A DNA stretch of 64,000 bases from Lachnospiraceae bacterium XBB1006 (GTDB lineage: Bacteria; Bacillota; Clostridia; Lachnospirales; Lachnospiraceae): assembly GCA_900115795.1 (NCBI GenBank), contig FOXT01000004.1, positions 248,001 to 312,000 on the forward strand. Reading direction: 5' to 3'. The position numbers and the translations under genes were made by a program. Below are positions 17,647-26,982 of this stretch, piece by piece. Numbering within the stretch: position 1 is the stretch's first letter; each line of letters starts with the position of its first letter. Under the pieces are notes generated by a model. It ran no database searches. It was not told where the DNA came from and was given only the letters and a program-made list of their open reading frames with translations.

Positions 17647-19506
17647 CTATAGAGTTTCCAAAATGTTTTCTACCAGTGCCGTAACACTTTCTTCATCCAT
17701 ACCACACTCTTTGTATAACTGCGGAACACTTCCCTGCTCCACAAATGTATCTGAAATGCCCACATGATGCAAGTGCACATTTTCCATTTCTTTTCTCAGA
17801 AAATCAGCAATCGTCATGCCCACACCGCCTTGTATCACATGGTCTTCCATGGTTACAAGATGCCCATGGGTTTTTGCCATTTCTCTTATCAATTCATAAT
17901 CCAATGGTTTTGCAAAACGAAGGTTTACAACGGTAATTTCCGTTCCTTTTTCAAGTAATGCATCCGCTACGGAAACTGCAATTTTCACCATCGCACCCAA
18001 AGCAAGTAGACACACCTTCTCGCCGCGTCTTAAAACTTCACCCTTTCCAAGAGCAATTGGAGCACGATGTTCTTTCTCTCCATCATATGCCTCCCCTCTC
18101 GGGTAGCGCAAAGCAATCGGTCCATCATGTGCTATTGCAAATTTCAACATATCCGATAATTCCCATATATTCTTTGGCGCCATCACCGTCATATTCGGCA
18201 AAATTGTTAAATAAGCCAAATCAAACACACCATGATGCGTTGGACCATCATTTCCTACCAATCCTGCTCGATCAATGGCAAAAACCACATGCAAATTCTG
18301 CATGCAAACATCCTGCGCCACCTCGTCAAATCCGCGTTGTAAAAAGGAGGAGTAGACGGCAAAAACAGGGATAAACCCGGACACCGCCAATCCGGCTGCA
18401 AAGGTTACGGCATGTTGCTCCGCAATTCCAACATCAAAAAAGCGCTCCGGATAGCAATTATGAAACCGCTTTAATCCGGTACCATCTTCCATTGCTGCTG
18501 TGATTGCCACAACCTTTTCGTTTCGTGCTCCCATCTTTTTGATAACGGTTGAAAACACATCGGTATAGCCCGGCTTTCCTTTTTTCCCAAGTCCGGTCGC
18601 GATATCAAATGCTCCCGTACTATGAAACCGTGCCGGATGGCGCATCGCCACATCGTACCCCTTTCCTTTGGTTGTTACCACATGTACAAGCACCGGACCA
18701 TCTACCTTCTTTGCTTCCTGAAACGTTTTTATCATCTTGTGGATGTTGTGTCCATCCACTGGGCCCAAGTAAGTAATCCCCATTTCTTCAAAAAACATTC
18801 CCGGAATCAGTAACTGCTTCAATCCATTCTTCGTCTTACGGATGGTTCGAATCATCGGCTCTCCCACCCCCGGCACCCGCTCTAAGGAATCGTAAACCGT
18901 GCGCTTCAATCCCTGATAAAAGTCACCGGTACGAAGTCTGGAAAGCTGCGCTGACATACCGCCAACATTTTCAGAAATCGACATCTTATTGTCGTTTAAA
19001 ACAATAATAAAATTCCCCTGTACCATAGCCGCATTATTCAATGCCTCAAACGCAATTCCGCCTGTCATAGCACCATCGCCAATGACAACCACAACTTTTT
19101 CATCCGAATGACGCAGATTACGTGCGGCAACAAATCCCATTCCTGCTGAAATCGAATTGGAGCTATGACCGGTATCAAAGCTATCCACCGCATCTTCCTC
19201 CCGCTTCGGGAACCCGCTTAATCCCTTATACTGCCTAAGGGTTGCAAACTGTTCTTTTCGCCCACTAAGAATCTTATGCGTGTAACATTGGTGACCAACG
19301 TCCCATACAATGTGATCCTTCGGCAAATCCAAGGTTCTGTGAAGTGCAATTGTCAAATCCACTACCCCAAGGTTCGAAGCCAAATGCCCACCCGTTTTTG
19401 CAATGTTCTGAATCAAAAAGGATCGAATTTCTTCTGCCAACGGAGCCAGCTCCTTGTCCGACAACTTTTTCACATCATTTAATTCTTCAATTTTATCTAA
19501 AAACAT
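17647..19506 (-). CDS. dxs: 1-deoxy-D-xylulose-5-phosphate synthase
   Basis: 619 residues, full length. It joins pyruvate and glyceraldehyde-3-phosphate with thiamine diphosphate in the first step of the non-mevalonate isoprenoid pathway. The ThDP motif GDGAMTGGIAFEALNNA is present, as are the transketolase parts (IVWDVGHQCYTHKILSGR, FDVGIAEQHAVTFAAGLA). The next gene, ispA, uses the pathway's products, so the pair supplies prenyl chains for quinones and cell-wall carrier lipid. Start ATG after AAAAGGATGAGTTT. Confidence 0.97.
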   Translation of the reverse strand: MFLDKIEELNDVKKLSDKELAPLAEEIRSFLIQNIAKTGGHLASNLGVVDLTIALHRTLDLPKDHIVWDVGHQCYTHKILSGRKEQFATLRQYKGLSGFPKREEDAVDSFDTGHSSNSISAGMGFVAARNLRHSDEKVVVVIGDGAMTGGIAFEALNNAAMVQGNFIIVLNDNKMSISENVGGMSAQLSRLRTGDFYQGLKRTVYDSLERVPGVGEPMIRTIRKTKNGLKQLLIPGMFFEEMGITYLGPVDGHNIHKMIKTFQEAKKVDGPVLVHVVTTKGKGYDVAMRHPARFHSTGAFDIATGLGKKGKPGYTDVFSTVIKKMGARNEKVVAITAAMEDGTGLKRFHNCYPERFFDVGIAEQHAVTFAAGLAVSGFIPVFAVYSSFLQRGFDEVAQDVCMQNLHVVFAIDRAGLVGNDGPTHHGVFDLAYLTILPNMTVMAPKNIWELSDMLKFAIAHDGPIALRYPRGEAYDGEKEHRAPIALGKGEVLRRGEKVCLLALGAMVKIAVSVADALLEKGTEITVVNLRFAKPLDYELIREMAKTHGHLVTMEDHVIQGGVGMTIADFLRKEMENVHLHHVGISDTFVEQGSVPQLYKECGMDEESVTALVENILETL

Positions 19507-19519
19507 AAACTCATCCTTT

Positions 19520-20413
19520 TTATTTTTTTCGATGAATCAAAGAAACTATTAACTCCTTAAGGAACGTATGCTCTTGCGAAAAAGAGTCCAACAATTCCAC
19601 AGCTTCTTTGCTTAATCGTTCCACTTCTTTTTCCGAATCCCGCAATCCATGCAAGACCGCATACGTCATCTTATGATTCTTCTCGTCACTTCCTACCGGC
19701 TTTCCTAATTCTTCCGTTGAACTTACCTGATCAAGAATATCATCTTGTATCTGAAATGCTATCCCTACACGTTTCGCAACCGCCTCTATACGTGCCACGC
19801 TTTCTTCATCCGCACCTGCCAGTGTCGCGCCAATCATCATTGCGCATTCTAACAACGCTGCCGTCTTTAATCGATAGATGAAATCCAGTTGTACATCCGT
19901 CAATGTCTTTCCTTCCATTTCTACATCCACAACCTGTCCACCAACCATGCCACAAATTCCGGATTTCTCGGTTAAAATCTTCAATGCACGTCCTACCTGA
20001 GAAAGGTCAGCATCCGCAAGTAAAAAGCTACCGGCCGCTGTATCAAACGCATGATGCAGCAATGCATCACCCGCCAAAATGCCCATTGCTTCTCCAAATA
20101 CCGTGTGGGTTGTCTTCCGTCCTCTTCGATATTCATCATCATCCATAGCCGGCAAATCATCATGCACCAATGAATACGTATGAATAAACTCCAACGCCGC
20201 CATAAATCGATGAAGCACGGCATCCTGTTTTCCCCCAAACATCTGATATGTTTCTTTCATCAGAATCGGGCGCAATCTTTTTCCCGGTGCCTTCACACTG
20301 TAATTCATCGCCTCAAAAATTGTCTTCTGTAATCCCTCTTCTTTAGGCAAAAAAGAAAACACTATCTGTTCCGCTTCTTTCGTTCGCTCCAAAAGTGCTG
20401 CCTTAAACTCCAT
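19520..20413 (-). CDS. ispA: farnesyl diphosphate synthase (polyprenyl synthetase)
   Basis: 297 residues. Both aspartate-rich Mg-binding motifs are present: the first in LVHDDLPAMDDDEYRRGRKTTH and the second in FQIQDDILDQVSS. The GKRLRP substrate motif is near residue 40. It condenses isopentenyl diphosphate with dimethylallyl and geranyl diphosphates. It overlaps xseB by 11 bases and lies 13 bases before dxs. Confidence 0.95.
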   Translation of the reverse strand: MEFKAALLERTKEAEQIVFSFLPKEEGLQKTIFEAMNYSVKAPGKRLRPILMKETYQMFGGKQDAVLHRFMAALEFIHTYSLVHDDLPAMDDDEYRRGRKTTHTVFGEAMGILAGDALLHHAFDTAAGSFLLADADLSQVGRALKILTEKSGICGMVGGQVVDVEMEGKTLTDVQLDFIYRLKTAALLECAMMIGATLAGADEESVARIEAVAKRVGIAFQIQDDILDQVSSTEELGKPVGSDEKNHKMTYAVLHGLRDSEKEVERLSKEAVELLDSFSQEHTFLKELIVSLIHRKK

Positions 20414-20603
20414 CCTGCTCCTGCTCCTTTGTCAAAATCTGTATTTTCTTCTCGATACCATCAATCTGTTCATTGCAAAAGGCAATTTCTTTCATACCTT
20501 TTTCGTATAATTGAAAGGATTCTGCCAACGGCGTATCCGCATCCTTCAACTTTGCAATGGTCTGCTCAATCTCTTCAAACGCTTCTTCAATGCTCTTTGC
20601 CAT
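20403..20603 (-). CDS. xseB: exodeoxyribonuclease VII small subunit
   Basis: 66 residues with the family pattern SIEEAFEEIEQTIAKLKDADTP..LAESFQLYEKG, a two-helix protein that binds several copies per XseA. It overlaps the 3' end of xseA by 17 bases and the start of ispA by 11, so the three are translationally coupled. Confidence 0.95.
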   Translation of the reverse strand: MAKSIEEAFEEIEQTIAKLKDADTPLAESFQLYEKGMKEIAFCNEQIDGIEKKIQILTKEQEQDGV

Positions 20604-21810
20604 CTGTTTTCCTCTCTCTCTTCTCCTTCACCTGTGCAAAAAGATCGCCATCCGCCACATGAACACATAGCATCTGCCCAACTTCCACCTGGCGAAGCGA
20701 ACTAATGGCACATCCTTCCTGATCCTCTACGTAACTAAAACCCTCACCCAATTTTTTCAAGGGCGAAAGGCCGTCTAACGTATTTGCCAAAAGCGATACC
20801 CTATGCCGGTATTGTTCCATCCGTTCTTTTATCGCTACCGTCAAGGCATCTTCATACTCCATTACCTGCTGTCTTTTCTGTTGCAACTGACTCATGGGGC
20901 TTAGCTTCTCAAGCTGTAGCTTTCGCGCCAACAACTGATTGCTCTTCTCTGTCAGCAAACGCTTCATTCCCAAAAGCAATGAATTCTCATATTGTCGCAA
21001 CTGCTCCTGAAACTGCTCTATATCAAACACCGCTAACTCTGCCGCAGCAGAGGGCGTCGGTGCACGCAAATCTGCTACATAATCGGCAATCGTTGTATCG
21101 GTTTCATGTCCTACAGCTGAAATAATGGGAATTGGGCACTGAAAAATAGCATGTGCAACTTTCTCCTCATTAAATGCCCATAAATCCTCTATGGAACCGC
21201 CTCCACGTCCAACAATAATTACGTCCGGATTTACCCGCTGTATCTCTGAAATACCATGTACAATACTATCCGCTGCCCCTTCACCCTGCACAAGTACCGG
21301 ATACAAATAGAGTTGAACAAATGGATTTCGTCGATGGGATATATTTATTATATCCTGGATGGCAGCTCCGGTGCTGGCCGTCACAATTCCCACCCGTTTC
21401 ACGTAGCCGGGAATTGGTTTCTTATAGCACGCATCAAACATCCCCATCTCCAAAAGTTCTTGTTTCAGCTGATGAAACCGTTGATAAAGAACACCCTCAC
21501 CATCTAAAACAACCTCTTTCGCGTACAACTGATATTGCCCGCTCTTCTCGTACACATCCACATTTCCCAGTACAATTACATTCTGGCCCTCCTGCATACG
21601 AAAGGTCAGACTTCGTGCATTTCCGGAAAACATAATAACATTTATGGTTCCCTTTTCATCTTTTATTGTAAAGTAAATGTGCCCGGAGGTGTGATACTTG
21701 CAATTGGATATTTCCCCTTTCACATAAAGCTTATTCAGCAAAAAATCCTGGGAAAACATATTCTTTATATAACGATTCACCTGTGAAACACTGTAAACAT
21801 TCTTCATCAT
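20587..21810 (-). CDS. xseA: exodeoxyribonuclease VII large subunit
   Basis: 407 residues. An N-terminal OB fold (YVKGEISNCKYHTSGHIYFTIKDE in part) is followed by the catalytic domain with GIVTASTGAAIQDI, VIIVGRGGGSIEDLWAFN and ISAVGHETDTTIADYVADLRAPTPSAAAEL, then a coiled coil. It degrades single-stranded DNA in both directions. Its ATG overlaps the nusB stop. Confidence 0.96.
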   Translation of the reverse strand: MMKNVYSVSQVNRYIKNMFSQDFLLNKLYVKGEISNCKYHTSGHIYFTIKDEKGTINVIMFSGNARSLTFRMQEGQNVIVLGNVDVYEKSGQYQLYAKEVVLDGEGVLYQRFHQLKQELLEMGMFDACYKKPIPGYVKRVGIVTASTGAAIQDIINISHRRNPFVQLYLYPVLVQGEGAADSIVHGISEIQRVNPDVIIVGRGGGSIEDLWAFNEEKVAHAIFQCPIPIISAVGHETDTTIADYVADLRAPTPSAAAELAVFDIEQFQEQLRQYENSLLLGMKRLLTEKSNQLLARKLQLEKLSPMSQLQQKRQQVMEYEDALTVAIKERMEQYRHRVSLLANTLDGLSPLKKLGEGFSYVEDQEGCAISSLRQVEVGQMLCVHVADGDLFAQVKEKRERKTDGKEH

Positions 21811-22205
21811 TACTGTATTTTTGCCAACACACCATTTACAAAAGAAGGAGACTCATCCGTACCGAATTTCTTCGCAAGTTCTACCGCCTCATTAATCGCA
21901 ACCGATGTTGGAACCTCTTCATCATATAACATTTCGTAAACAGCCAATCGAATAATCGCAAGCTCCACTTTTCCCATTCGATTCGTCTTCCAGCCTTGTG
22001 TGTGTGCATTGATGCGCTCATCAATCTCTTCTAATTTATCTTTAATCGCCTGGTATTTCTTCGTGATATACTGTTCATCTTTCTCATCCATCGGTTCATT
22101 TTCATCAATAAACACCCGCAATTGTTCCTCTAATTCTTCTTCCGCATGAAATTCCACGCGAAACAGCATGGAAAAAATTCGTTCTCTCAGTTCTCTTCTT
22201 TTCAT
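21810..22205 (-). CDS. nusB: transcription antitermination factor NusB
   Basis: 131 residues, all-helical, with the family N-terminus RRELRERIFSMLFRVEFH and the C-terminal block IRLAVYEMLYDEEVPTSVAINEAVELAKKFGTDESPSFVNGVLAK (given here in part). It binds boxA RNA with NusE for rRNA antitermination. It is the first gene of the operon that runs to recN, and a terminator separates it from the Asp23 gene upstream. Confidence 0.95.
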   Translation of the reverse strand: MKRRELRERIFSMLFRVEFHAEEELEEQLRVFIDENEPMDEKDEQYITKKYQAIKDKLEEIDERINAHTQGWKTNRMGKVELAIIRLAVYEMLYDEEVPTSVAINEAVELAKKFGTDESPSFVNGVLAKIQ

Positions 22206-22232
22206 AAATATCCTTTCTACGCTTTCTAGCGC

Positions 22233-22259
22233 GAAAAAGGGTGTCCATAAGACACCCTT
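22233..22259 (-). terminator. terminator after the Asp23 gene
   Basis: AAGGGTGTC (22237-22245) pairs with GACACCCTT (22251-22259), followed on the minus strand by TTTTTCGCG. It ends the rluF-ligA-asp23 transcript just before nusB. Confidence 0.8.
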
Positions 22260-22271
22260 CCTTTCTTCTTT

Positions 22272-22649
22272 CTAGTTGTCTTTACTTACATCAATACCTG
22301 CAATTTTTACATTTACCTCTGCTACGTTAAGACCTGTCATGTTTTCAATGGACGTCTTGACCCGCTCCTGTACTTTGCGGGATACTTCTGGAACATTCGC
22401 CTGATAATCTACGATGATGGATACCAACACATTTACAGTATTCTCATTCATCTCCACTTTCACGCCTTTGGATAGATTTCTCATTCCCAATTTCGCTACA
22501 ATTTCATTCGTGATGTTACCTGACATGGAGCTTACTCCTTCGATCTCGGTGGAAGCGATTCCTGCTATAATTGCAACCACTTCTTCCGCCACTGTAATTT
22601 CACCCATGTCATCTTCTTTTATAACAAAAGCTTTTCTATCATCAGCCAT
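22272..22649 (-). CDS. Asp23/Gls24 family envelope-stress protein
   Basis: 125 residues with the Asp23 core GEITVAEEVVAIIAGIASTEIEGVSSMSG, KGVKVEMNENTVNVLVSIIVDYQANVPEVS and VQERVKTSIENMTGLNVAEVNVKIAGI (shown in pieces). Family members are abundant cytoplasmic proteins tied to the membrane and linked to cell-wall stress. ATG at 22649 is chosen because AGGAGG lies nine bases upstream; an ATG two codons earlier is too close. In Clostridia this gene often precedes nusB, as here. Confidence 0.92.
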   Translation of the reverse strand: MADDRKAFVIKEDDMGEITVAEEVVAIIAGIASTEIEGVSSMSGNITNEIVAKLGMRNLSKGVKVEMNENTVNVLVSIIVDYQANVPEVSRKVQERVKTSIENMTGLNVAEVNVKIAGIDVSKDN

Positions 22650-22723
22650 CTCCATCTGCCTCCTATAATCATAATTCCTTACAGATACTATCATTATAGC
22701 AAATCAAAGCTATTTTGAAAACA

Positions 22724-24694
22724 CTATTTTCCAAATCGATGAATAAAATCCTCTTCAGACAAAATTGGAATTCCAAGCTCCTTTGCCTTCTTGTTCTTTG
22801 ATGAAGTGCTATCCACATCGTTGTTTACAAGATAATTTGTCTTTTTTGACACCGATCCGGTTACACTTCCACCTTTTGCCTCTACATAGGCCTTAAACTC
22901 ATTGCGATTCTTAAAGCTATGCACATCACCGGTAATAACAAACGTAAGTCCTGCCAAATCTCCGCCTACATTCGCGTCTGCCTCCACATCCTCAATATTT
23001 AAAATTGTTAGCAACTGTTGAAACACACGGCGATTTTCTTCGTCATCATACCAGGAAAGAATCGATCCTGACTTTTCCGGTCCAATCCCCTCCACATCTA
23101 CGAATCCTGTGCCCTCCTCCAATCGTTTCAAAAAACCTTTCCATCCAATGCTCTTTAAAATCTTTTTGGCGGCATCAACTCCAATCAATGGAATGCAGAG
23201 TGCAAACAAAAAATTAGCCGGGTGAACCTGCTTACTCTTCTCAATGGATGCCTTCAAATTTTCGCATGATTTTTCTCCGAATCCTTCTAACGCTTTAATC
23301 TCCTTGTCGTACGCAGACAACGTATATACATCCGCATAATTACAAATATATCCTTGATTAATAAACCGAATAATTGTCTGAATAGACAATCCATCAATAT
23401 CCATTCCCTGCCGGCTCACAAATCGTGTAAATTTCTGCACATTTTTAGCCGGACAAGCAGGATTGGTGCAATGCAAGGTTTCTGTTTTACTTCCCTTGCT
23501 CACTCGAATTTCCGTAGCAGCATGACAAGTCGGGCACGTTTTGGGGATGACTAACTCCCCAACCTTCTCTACCACACCAATAACCTTTGGAATAATCTTA
23601 TTGCTTTTTATACAATGAATCTTTGTTCCCTTATCTCCGATTCCTAAGCGCCTCATCTCTGAAATATTACACAATGAAGCCCTGCTTACCGTTGTTCCTT
23701 CCAATTCTACCGGTTCAAAAACGGCCACCGGTGAAATCGTGGATCTGGCGCAAGACCACTCCACATAAGACAACGTAGACTCCGCCACTTCGTCTTCCCA
23801 TTTAAAAGCATACCCTGCCCGCGTCGCATGATGTCCGGTTACGCTTCCTGAAGCTGCATACACCGTATCCTCATAGCAGATAACCAGCCCATCCACAGGG
23901 ATGTCCATTTGTCCGCGTTCCACTTTTTGGGTAAAAGATTCTACCGTTTGCGCAAGAGATTCTGCCGATGTTTTCTCATATTCAACCGTTACAAATCCTT
24001 GTTTTCGTAAAAAATTCATTCGTTCCCCCCACGACACCATGGGTTCATCGATATGCACCAGCGTAAACGCATTAAAGTGAACCTTTCTTTCCTTCACTTT
24101 TTCTACATCGTCTAAGCTTAATGTTCCACTTGCTAAATTTCGGGGATTCGCATAACGCTCCTCTTCCTCTTCCATCATAGCATTCAATTCTTCAAAATCA
24201 CTATAAGAAATCGTTGCCTCTCCTCGCACCACCAAATGTCCGGTATAAGCAATTTTTTGCGGTAAATCATATATTGCTTTTGCCAAATGGGTGATATTCG
24301 TTCCAACGGTACCATTTCCACGCGTCAAAACCTTTGTAAGCATTCCGCGGTCATAGGTTGCCACCAATGTTAATCCATCTAACTTCCAGCTAAGGTATAC
24401 CGGTCGTTCTCCGGCCCATTTTATCAATTCGTCGATTCGCTTCGTTTTTGCCAATGATAAAGCCGGAAACTCATGTGCCTCGCGCTCACCGCTTTTTCCC
24501 TCATATCCCGTCGTATGCGTAGGACTATCAGGTAAAATAATTCCCGTTTCTTCTTCCAATCTTGTCAACTCGTCAAATTGTTCATCCCATTCAAAGTTAG
24601 ACATACTTTCCTCTTGTCCGTTGTAATAACGCTCTGATGCCTCATTCAACCGTCGCACAAGTTCACGCATTTTCATTTCTTTGTCTGTTTGCAT
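22724..24694 (-). CDS. ligA: NAD-dependent DNA ligase, divergent
   Basis: 656 residues with the full LigA layout: adenylation domain, OB fold, four-Cys zinc finger (CPTC..HCTNPACPAK), helix-hairpin-helix region and C-terminal BRCT domain (GGDLAGLTFVITGDVHSF onward). The adenylated Lys is in SWKLDG. Several otherwise invariant positions differ: the Glu two before that Lys is Ser, the RGDGxxGED segment is RGNGTVGTN, and the motif IV Lys (IDGVVIK) is Cys (VDGLVIC). Motif V Lys (YAFKWEDE) remains. It may be a weak or specialised paralogue. It lies just downstream of rluF. Confidence 0.85.
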   Translation of the reverse strand: MQTDKEMKMRELVRRLNEASERYYNGQEESMSNFEWDEQFDELTRLEEETGIILPDSPTHTTGYEGKSGEREAHEFPALSLAKTKRIDELIKWAGERPVYLSWKLDGLTLVATYDRGMLTKVLTRGNGTVGTNITHLAKAIYDLPQKIAYTGHLVVRGEATISYSDFEELNAMMEEEEERYANPRNLASGTLSLDDVEKVKERKVHFNAFTLVHIDEPMVSWGERMNFLRKQGFVTVEYEKTSAESLAQTVESFTQKVERGQMDIPVDGLVICYEDTVYAASGSVTGHHATRAGYAFKWEDEVAESTLSYVEWSCARSTISPVAVFEPVELEGTTVSRASLCNISEMRRLGIGDKGTKIHCIKSNKIIPKVIGVVEKVGELVIPKTCPTCHAATEIRVSKGSKTETLHCTNPACPAKNVQKFTRFVSRQGMDIDGLSIQTIIRFINQGYICNYADVYTLSAYDKEIKALEGFGEKSCENLKASIEKSKQVHPANFLFALCIPLIGVDAAKKILKSIGWKGFLKRLEEGTGFVDVEGIGPEKSGSILSWYDDEENRRVFQQLLTILNIEDVEADANVGGDLAGLTFVITGDVHSFKNRNEFKAYVEAKGGSVTGSVSKKTNYLVNNDVDSTSSKNKKAKELGIPILSEEDFIHRFGK

Positions 24695-24696
24695 AG

Positions 24697-25440
24697 CTAT
24701 TCCAAATCCCCCTTATAACGTACCGGTTCATTCGACGAATCGGCAATCATTGTCAGTAGTTCCTGATATTCTTTCTCTGTTACATCACGATAAGTTCCCT
24801 CTTTCAAATCACCCAGGGTTATATTCATCACGCGAACTCGTTTTAACGCTACCACATGATATCCAAAATAATCGCACATTCTACGAATCTGTCGGTTCAA
24901 TCCTTGTGTTAAAACCATTCGAAAACGACGTTTATCAATCTTTTCCACTTCACACTTTCTGGTAACTGTTCCAAGTATCGGCACACCGCCACGCAACCCG
25001 TCTAAAAATTCATTGGTCACAGGTTTGTTCACAGTAACCAGATATTCTTTCTCGTGTGCATTACCCGAACGCATCATTTTGTTTACTAAATCTCCCTGAT
25101 TTGTTAAAAGTAACAATCCGGTAGAATCCTTATCCAATCGGCCAATCGGATAGATGCGATATGGATAATTCAAATAATCGATGACATTGTTCTTCTCCCG
25201 TTTCTCTGCCGTACATACAATTCCGGCCGGTTTATGAAACGCAATTAATACACTGGGGTCTTTCCCCCATTCCACCCGCACTCCGTTTACATACACTTCC
25301 TGGCCTATCCGAACTTTTGAGCCAGTCTGCGCCATTACACCGTCAATAAAGACCTGGCCTGCTTCTATCTTTCGATCTGCTTCGCGTCTGGAGCACACGC
25401 CTGCTTCACTTAAGAATTTATTTATCCTTATTTCATCCAT
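24697..25440 (-). CDS. rluF: RluF/RluB-type 23S rRNA pseudouridine synthase
   Basis: 247 residues: an N-terminal S4 domain (RINKFLSEAGVCSRREADRKIEAGQVFIDG in part), then the RsuA-family catalytic core with IGRLDKDSTGLLLLTNQGD, where the Asp is the nucleophile, and the LTQGLNRQIRRMC motif typical of RluF. ATG at 25440 follows GGAGGAATTAGA. The stop lies two bases before the ligA start, so the genes are coupled. RluF is preferred over RluB by the motif NRQIRRMCDYFGY. Confidence 0.88.
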   Translation of the reverse strand: MDEIRINKFLSEAGVCSRREADRKIEAGQVFIDGVMAQTGSKVRIGQEVYVNGVRVEWGKDPSVLIAFHKPAGIVCTAEKREKNNVIDYLNYPYRIYPIGRLDKDSTGLLLLTNQGDLVNKMMRSGNAHEKEYLVTVNKPVTNEFLDGLRGGVPILGTVTRKCEVEKIDKRRFRMVLTQGLNRQIRRMCDYFGYHVVALKRVRVMNITLGDLKEGTYRDVTEKEYQELLTMIADSSNEPVRYKGDLE

Positions 25441-25459
25441 TCTAATTCCTCCATAGTGC

Positions 25460-25487
25460 AAGCACCTCAGCTTTCACTGAGGTGCTT
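25460..25487 (-). terminator. hairpin between SH3-protein gene and rluF
   Basis: AAGCACCTCAG (25460-25470) pairs perfectly with CTGAGGTGCTT (25477-25487) around a 6-base loop, four bases after the SH3 gene's stop. No T run follows on the minus strand and the rluF ribosome site starts soon after. It is a stable mRNA 3' end or a partial terminator. Confidence 0.55.
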
Positions 25488-25491
25488 GTGC

Positions 25492-26796
25492 TTAGTCTAT
25501 CTTTAACTTTTCTGTAAGAACATATCCCACTCTTCCATTGGTCTTTACCTTGGAATATCCGTTCACATAACAAGTAATAACACGTACTTTCGTTCCTTTC
25601 CGAAGAGAAGATATCACTCTTGCAGATTTCTTCATCTTGTTAAGCAAATTACTCTTCTCTGTTAGTTTACATTTCTGTTTCTTCTTTGGATAACCATCTT
25701 TACCGGCTGCCGTATACTTATTATCCACGGTCTTCAAGAAATCGTTTCGGATGTATCCCTTTTTACCACGCTTCGTCTTTACTAAGGTCCATTCTCCCCA
25801 GACATTCATGGAAACGACGCGAAGCTTCACTCCACCCTTCAGCATCGCAATGCTGTCCGTTTTTGTGCTTGCTCCTTTACGAAGATTAACCTCTTCTTTG
25901 GTCTTAACATATTCTGTAACGGTAACTTTCTTTACTTCCGTTTTCTTCTCATCTTCCTTGGTCTCTTTGGTTTCCCCTGTCTCAGACTTTGTATCATCCT
26001 TTTTCTCGTCAGTCTTCTTATCATCCTCTGACTTAACGTCTTCTTTTTCCTTGTCCTTCTTATCATCTACGCGATAAAGAACGGATTCCGGTGGCGTCTG
26101 ATTCTGAGACAATGCAACGGTTCCCATCCATTCAGACACAGCATCTTCAATCGTACTGTTCACCATTACATCCAACTTCTCATCCTTGTCAATTGCCTTG
26201 TCATACTTGGACTGAATCTTCTCCTTTAACGCTACAACTTCTTCTAGATTCTCATAAGCAAGAATGCAATCCGCAACTTGCTTCTCCGTCTTATACTCCT
26301 TCGTCTTTGCATTAAACTGACTATATAAATTAACAATATACAATTCTTTCGAATCAAGACCGGTTACGTAGAAGAAATCAAGTCCCGGCGCTTCCGTCTT
26401 CACACCTTTAAATTTAATCCCCATTTCTACAGAAACAAGGCAGGAGTTGTCATCCACCGCACGCTTAGTATAGATATTCTTAATATCATATGCCTCAACG
26501 TATTTTGCAAAAAGCTTAATATATGCCTTTTCATTATCGGAAATTGGTGTTGCATACGCCTGAAGCTTCTCAACGTCTCCCTTTGCTGCCGCTTTATAAT
26601 AGTTTCCGACCAACTTCTCAACTTCAGGGGATTCGTTCTTTTTAATCGCATTCGTATCTTCCTTGCCGCCACTTCCACTTCGACCAAGTACGAAGCATAA
26701 AACAATCAAAAGTACTACCACTGCAACGCCAATATAACACTGCTTTCTGTATTTATTCATAAAATTAATTAAAATCTCTTTCTGTTTCTTATCCAT
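25492..26796 (-). CDS. membrane-anchored SH3-domain protein
   Basis: 434 residues. A short basic head is followed by one membrane span (YIGVAVVVLLIVLCFVLG, about residues 20-37), a helical NTF2-like extracellular region, and a highly charged Lys/Asp/Glu linker (about residues 245-300). Two bacterial SH3 domains close the protein: EEVNLRKGASTKTDSIAML..VKTKRGKKGYIRNDFL and SNLLNKMKKSARVISSL..GRVGYVLTEKL. Such proteins usually bind cell-wall peptides. It starts after AGGAGGAAATGTT and stands as its own unit between tRNA-Arg and rluF. Confidence 0.85.
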   Translation of the reverse strand: MDKKQKEILINFMNKYRKQCYIGVAVVVLLIVLCFVLGRSGSGGKEDTNAIKKNESPEVEKLVGNYYKAAAKGDVEKLQAYATPISDNEKAYIKLFAKYVEAYDIKNIYTKRAVDDNSCLVSVEMGIKFKGVKTEAPGLDFFYVTGLDSKELYIVNLYSQFNAKTKEYKTEKQVADCILAYENLEEVVALKEKIQSKYDKAIDKDEKLDVMVNSTIEDAVSEWMGTVALSQNQTPPESVLYRVDDKKDKEKEDVKSEDDKKTDEKKDDTKSETGETKETKEDEKKTEVKKVTVTEYVKTKEEVNLRKGASTKTDSIAMLKGGVKLRVVSMNVWGEWTLVKTKRGKKGYIRNDFLKTVDNKYTAAGKDGYPKKKQKCKLTEKSNLLNKMKKSARVISSLRKGTKVRVITCYVNGYSKVKTNGRVGYVLTEKLKID

Positions 26797-26872
26797 AACA
26801 TTTCCTCCTACTGTATCTTTCCCAATTTGTTCCTAATCTATCCAATTTGTTTCCAATTTTTTACATAAGAAG

Positions 26873-26944
26873 CGCACCTGGAGGGATTCGAACCCCCGCT
26901 CATGGAACCGGAATCCATTGCTCTCTCCCCTGAGCTACAGGTGC
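26873..26944 (-). tRNA. tRNA-Arg (anticodon CCG)
   Basis: On the minus strand the acceptor stem GCACCTG/CAGGTGC is followed by a G discriminator with no encoded CCA. The anticodon stem GGA/TCC encloses TTCCGGT, giving anticodon CCG, which reads CGG. The D-arm (TAGCTCAGGGGAGAGA) and T-arm (GGTTCGAATCC) are canonical. Confidence 0.95.
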
Positions 26945-26953
26945 ACAACTGTC

Positions 26954-26982
26954 ATTTTACACCAAAATTCAAAGAAGTTCAA
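26954..26982 (-). promoter_or_regulatory. sigma-A-type promoter of tRNA-Arg
   Basis: Minus strand: -35 TTGAAC (26977-26982), 17-bp spacer, -10 TAAAAT (26954-26959), ten bases before the tRNA. The -35 box lies inside the last codons of spoIIM. Confidence 0.65.

Noticed and set aside
25460..25487. Strong intrinsic terminator
   Set aside because: The stem is perfect but no T run follows in the direction of transcription; kept only as a hairpin of moderate confidence.
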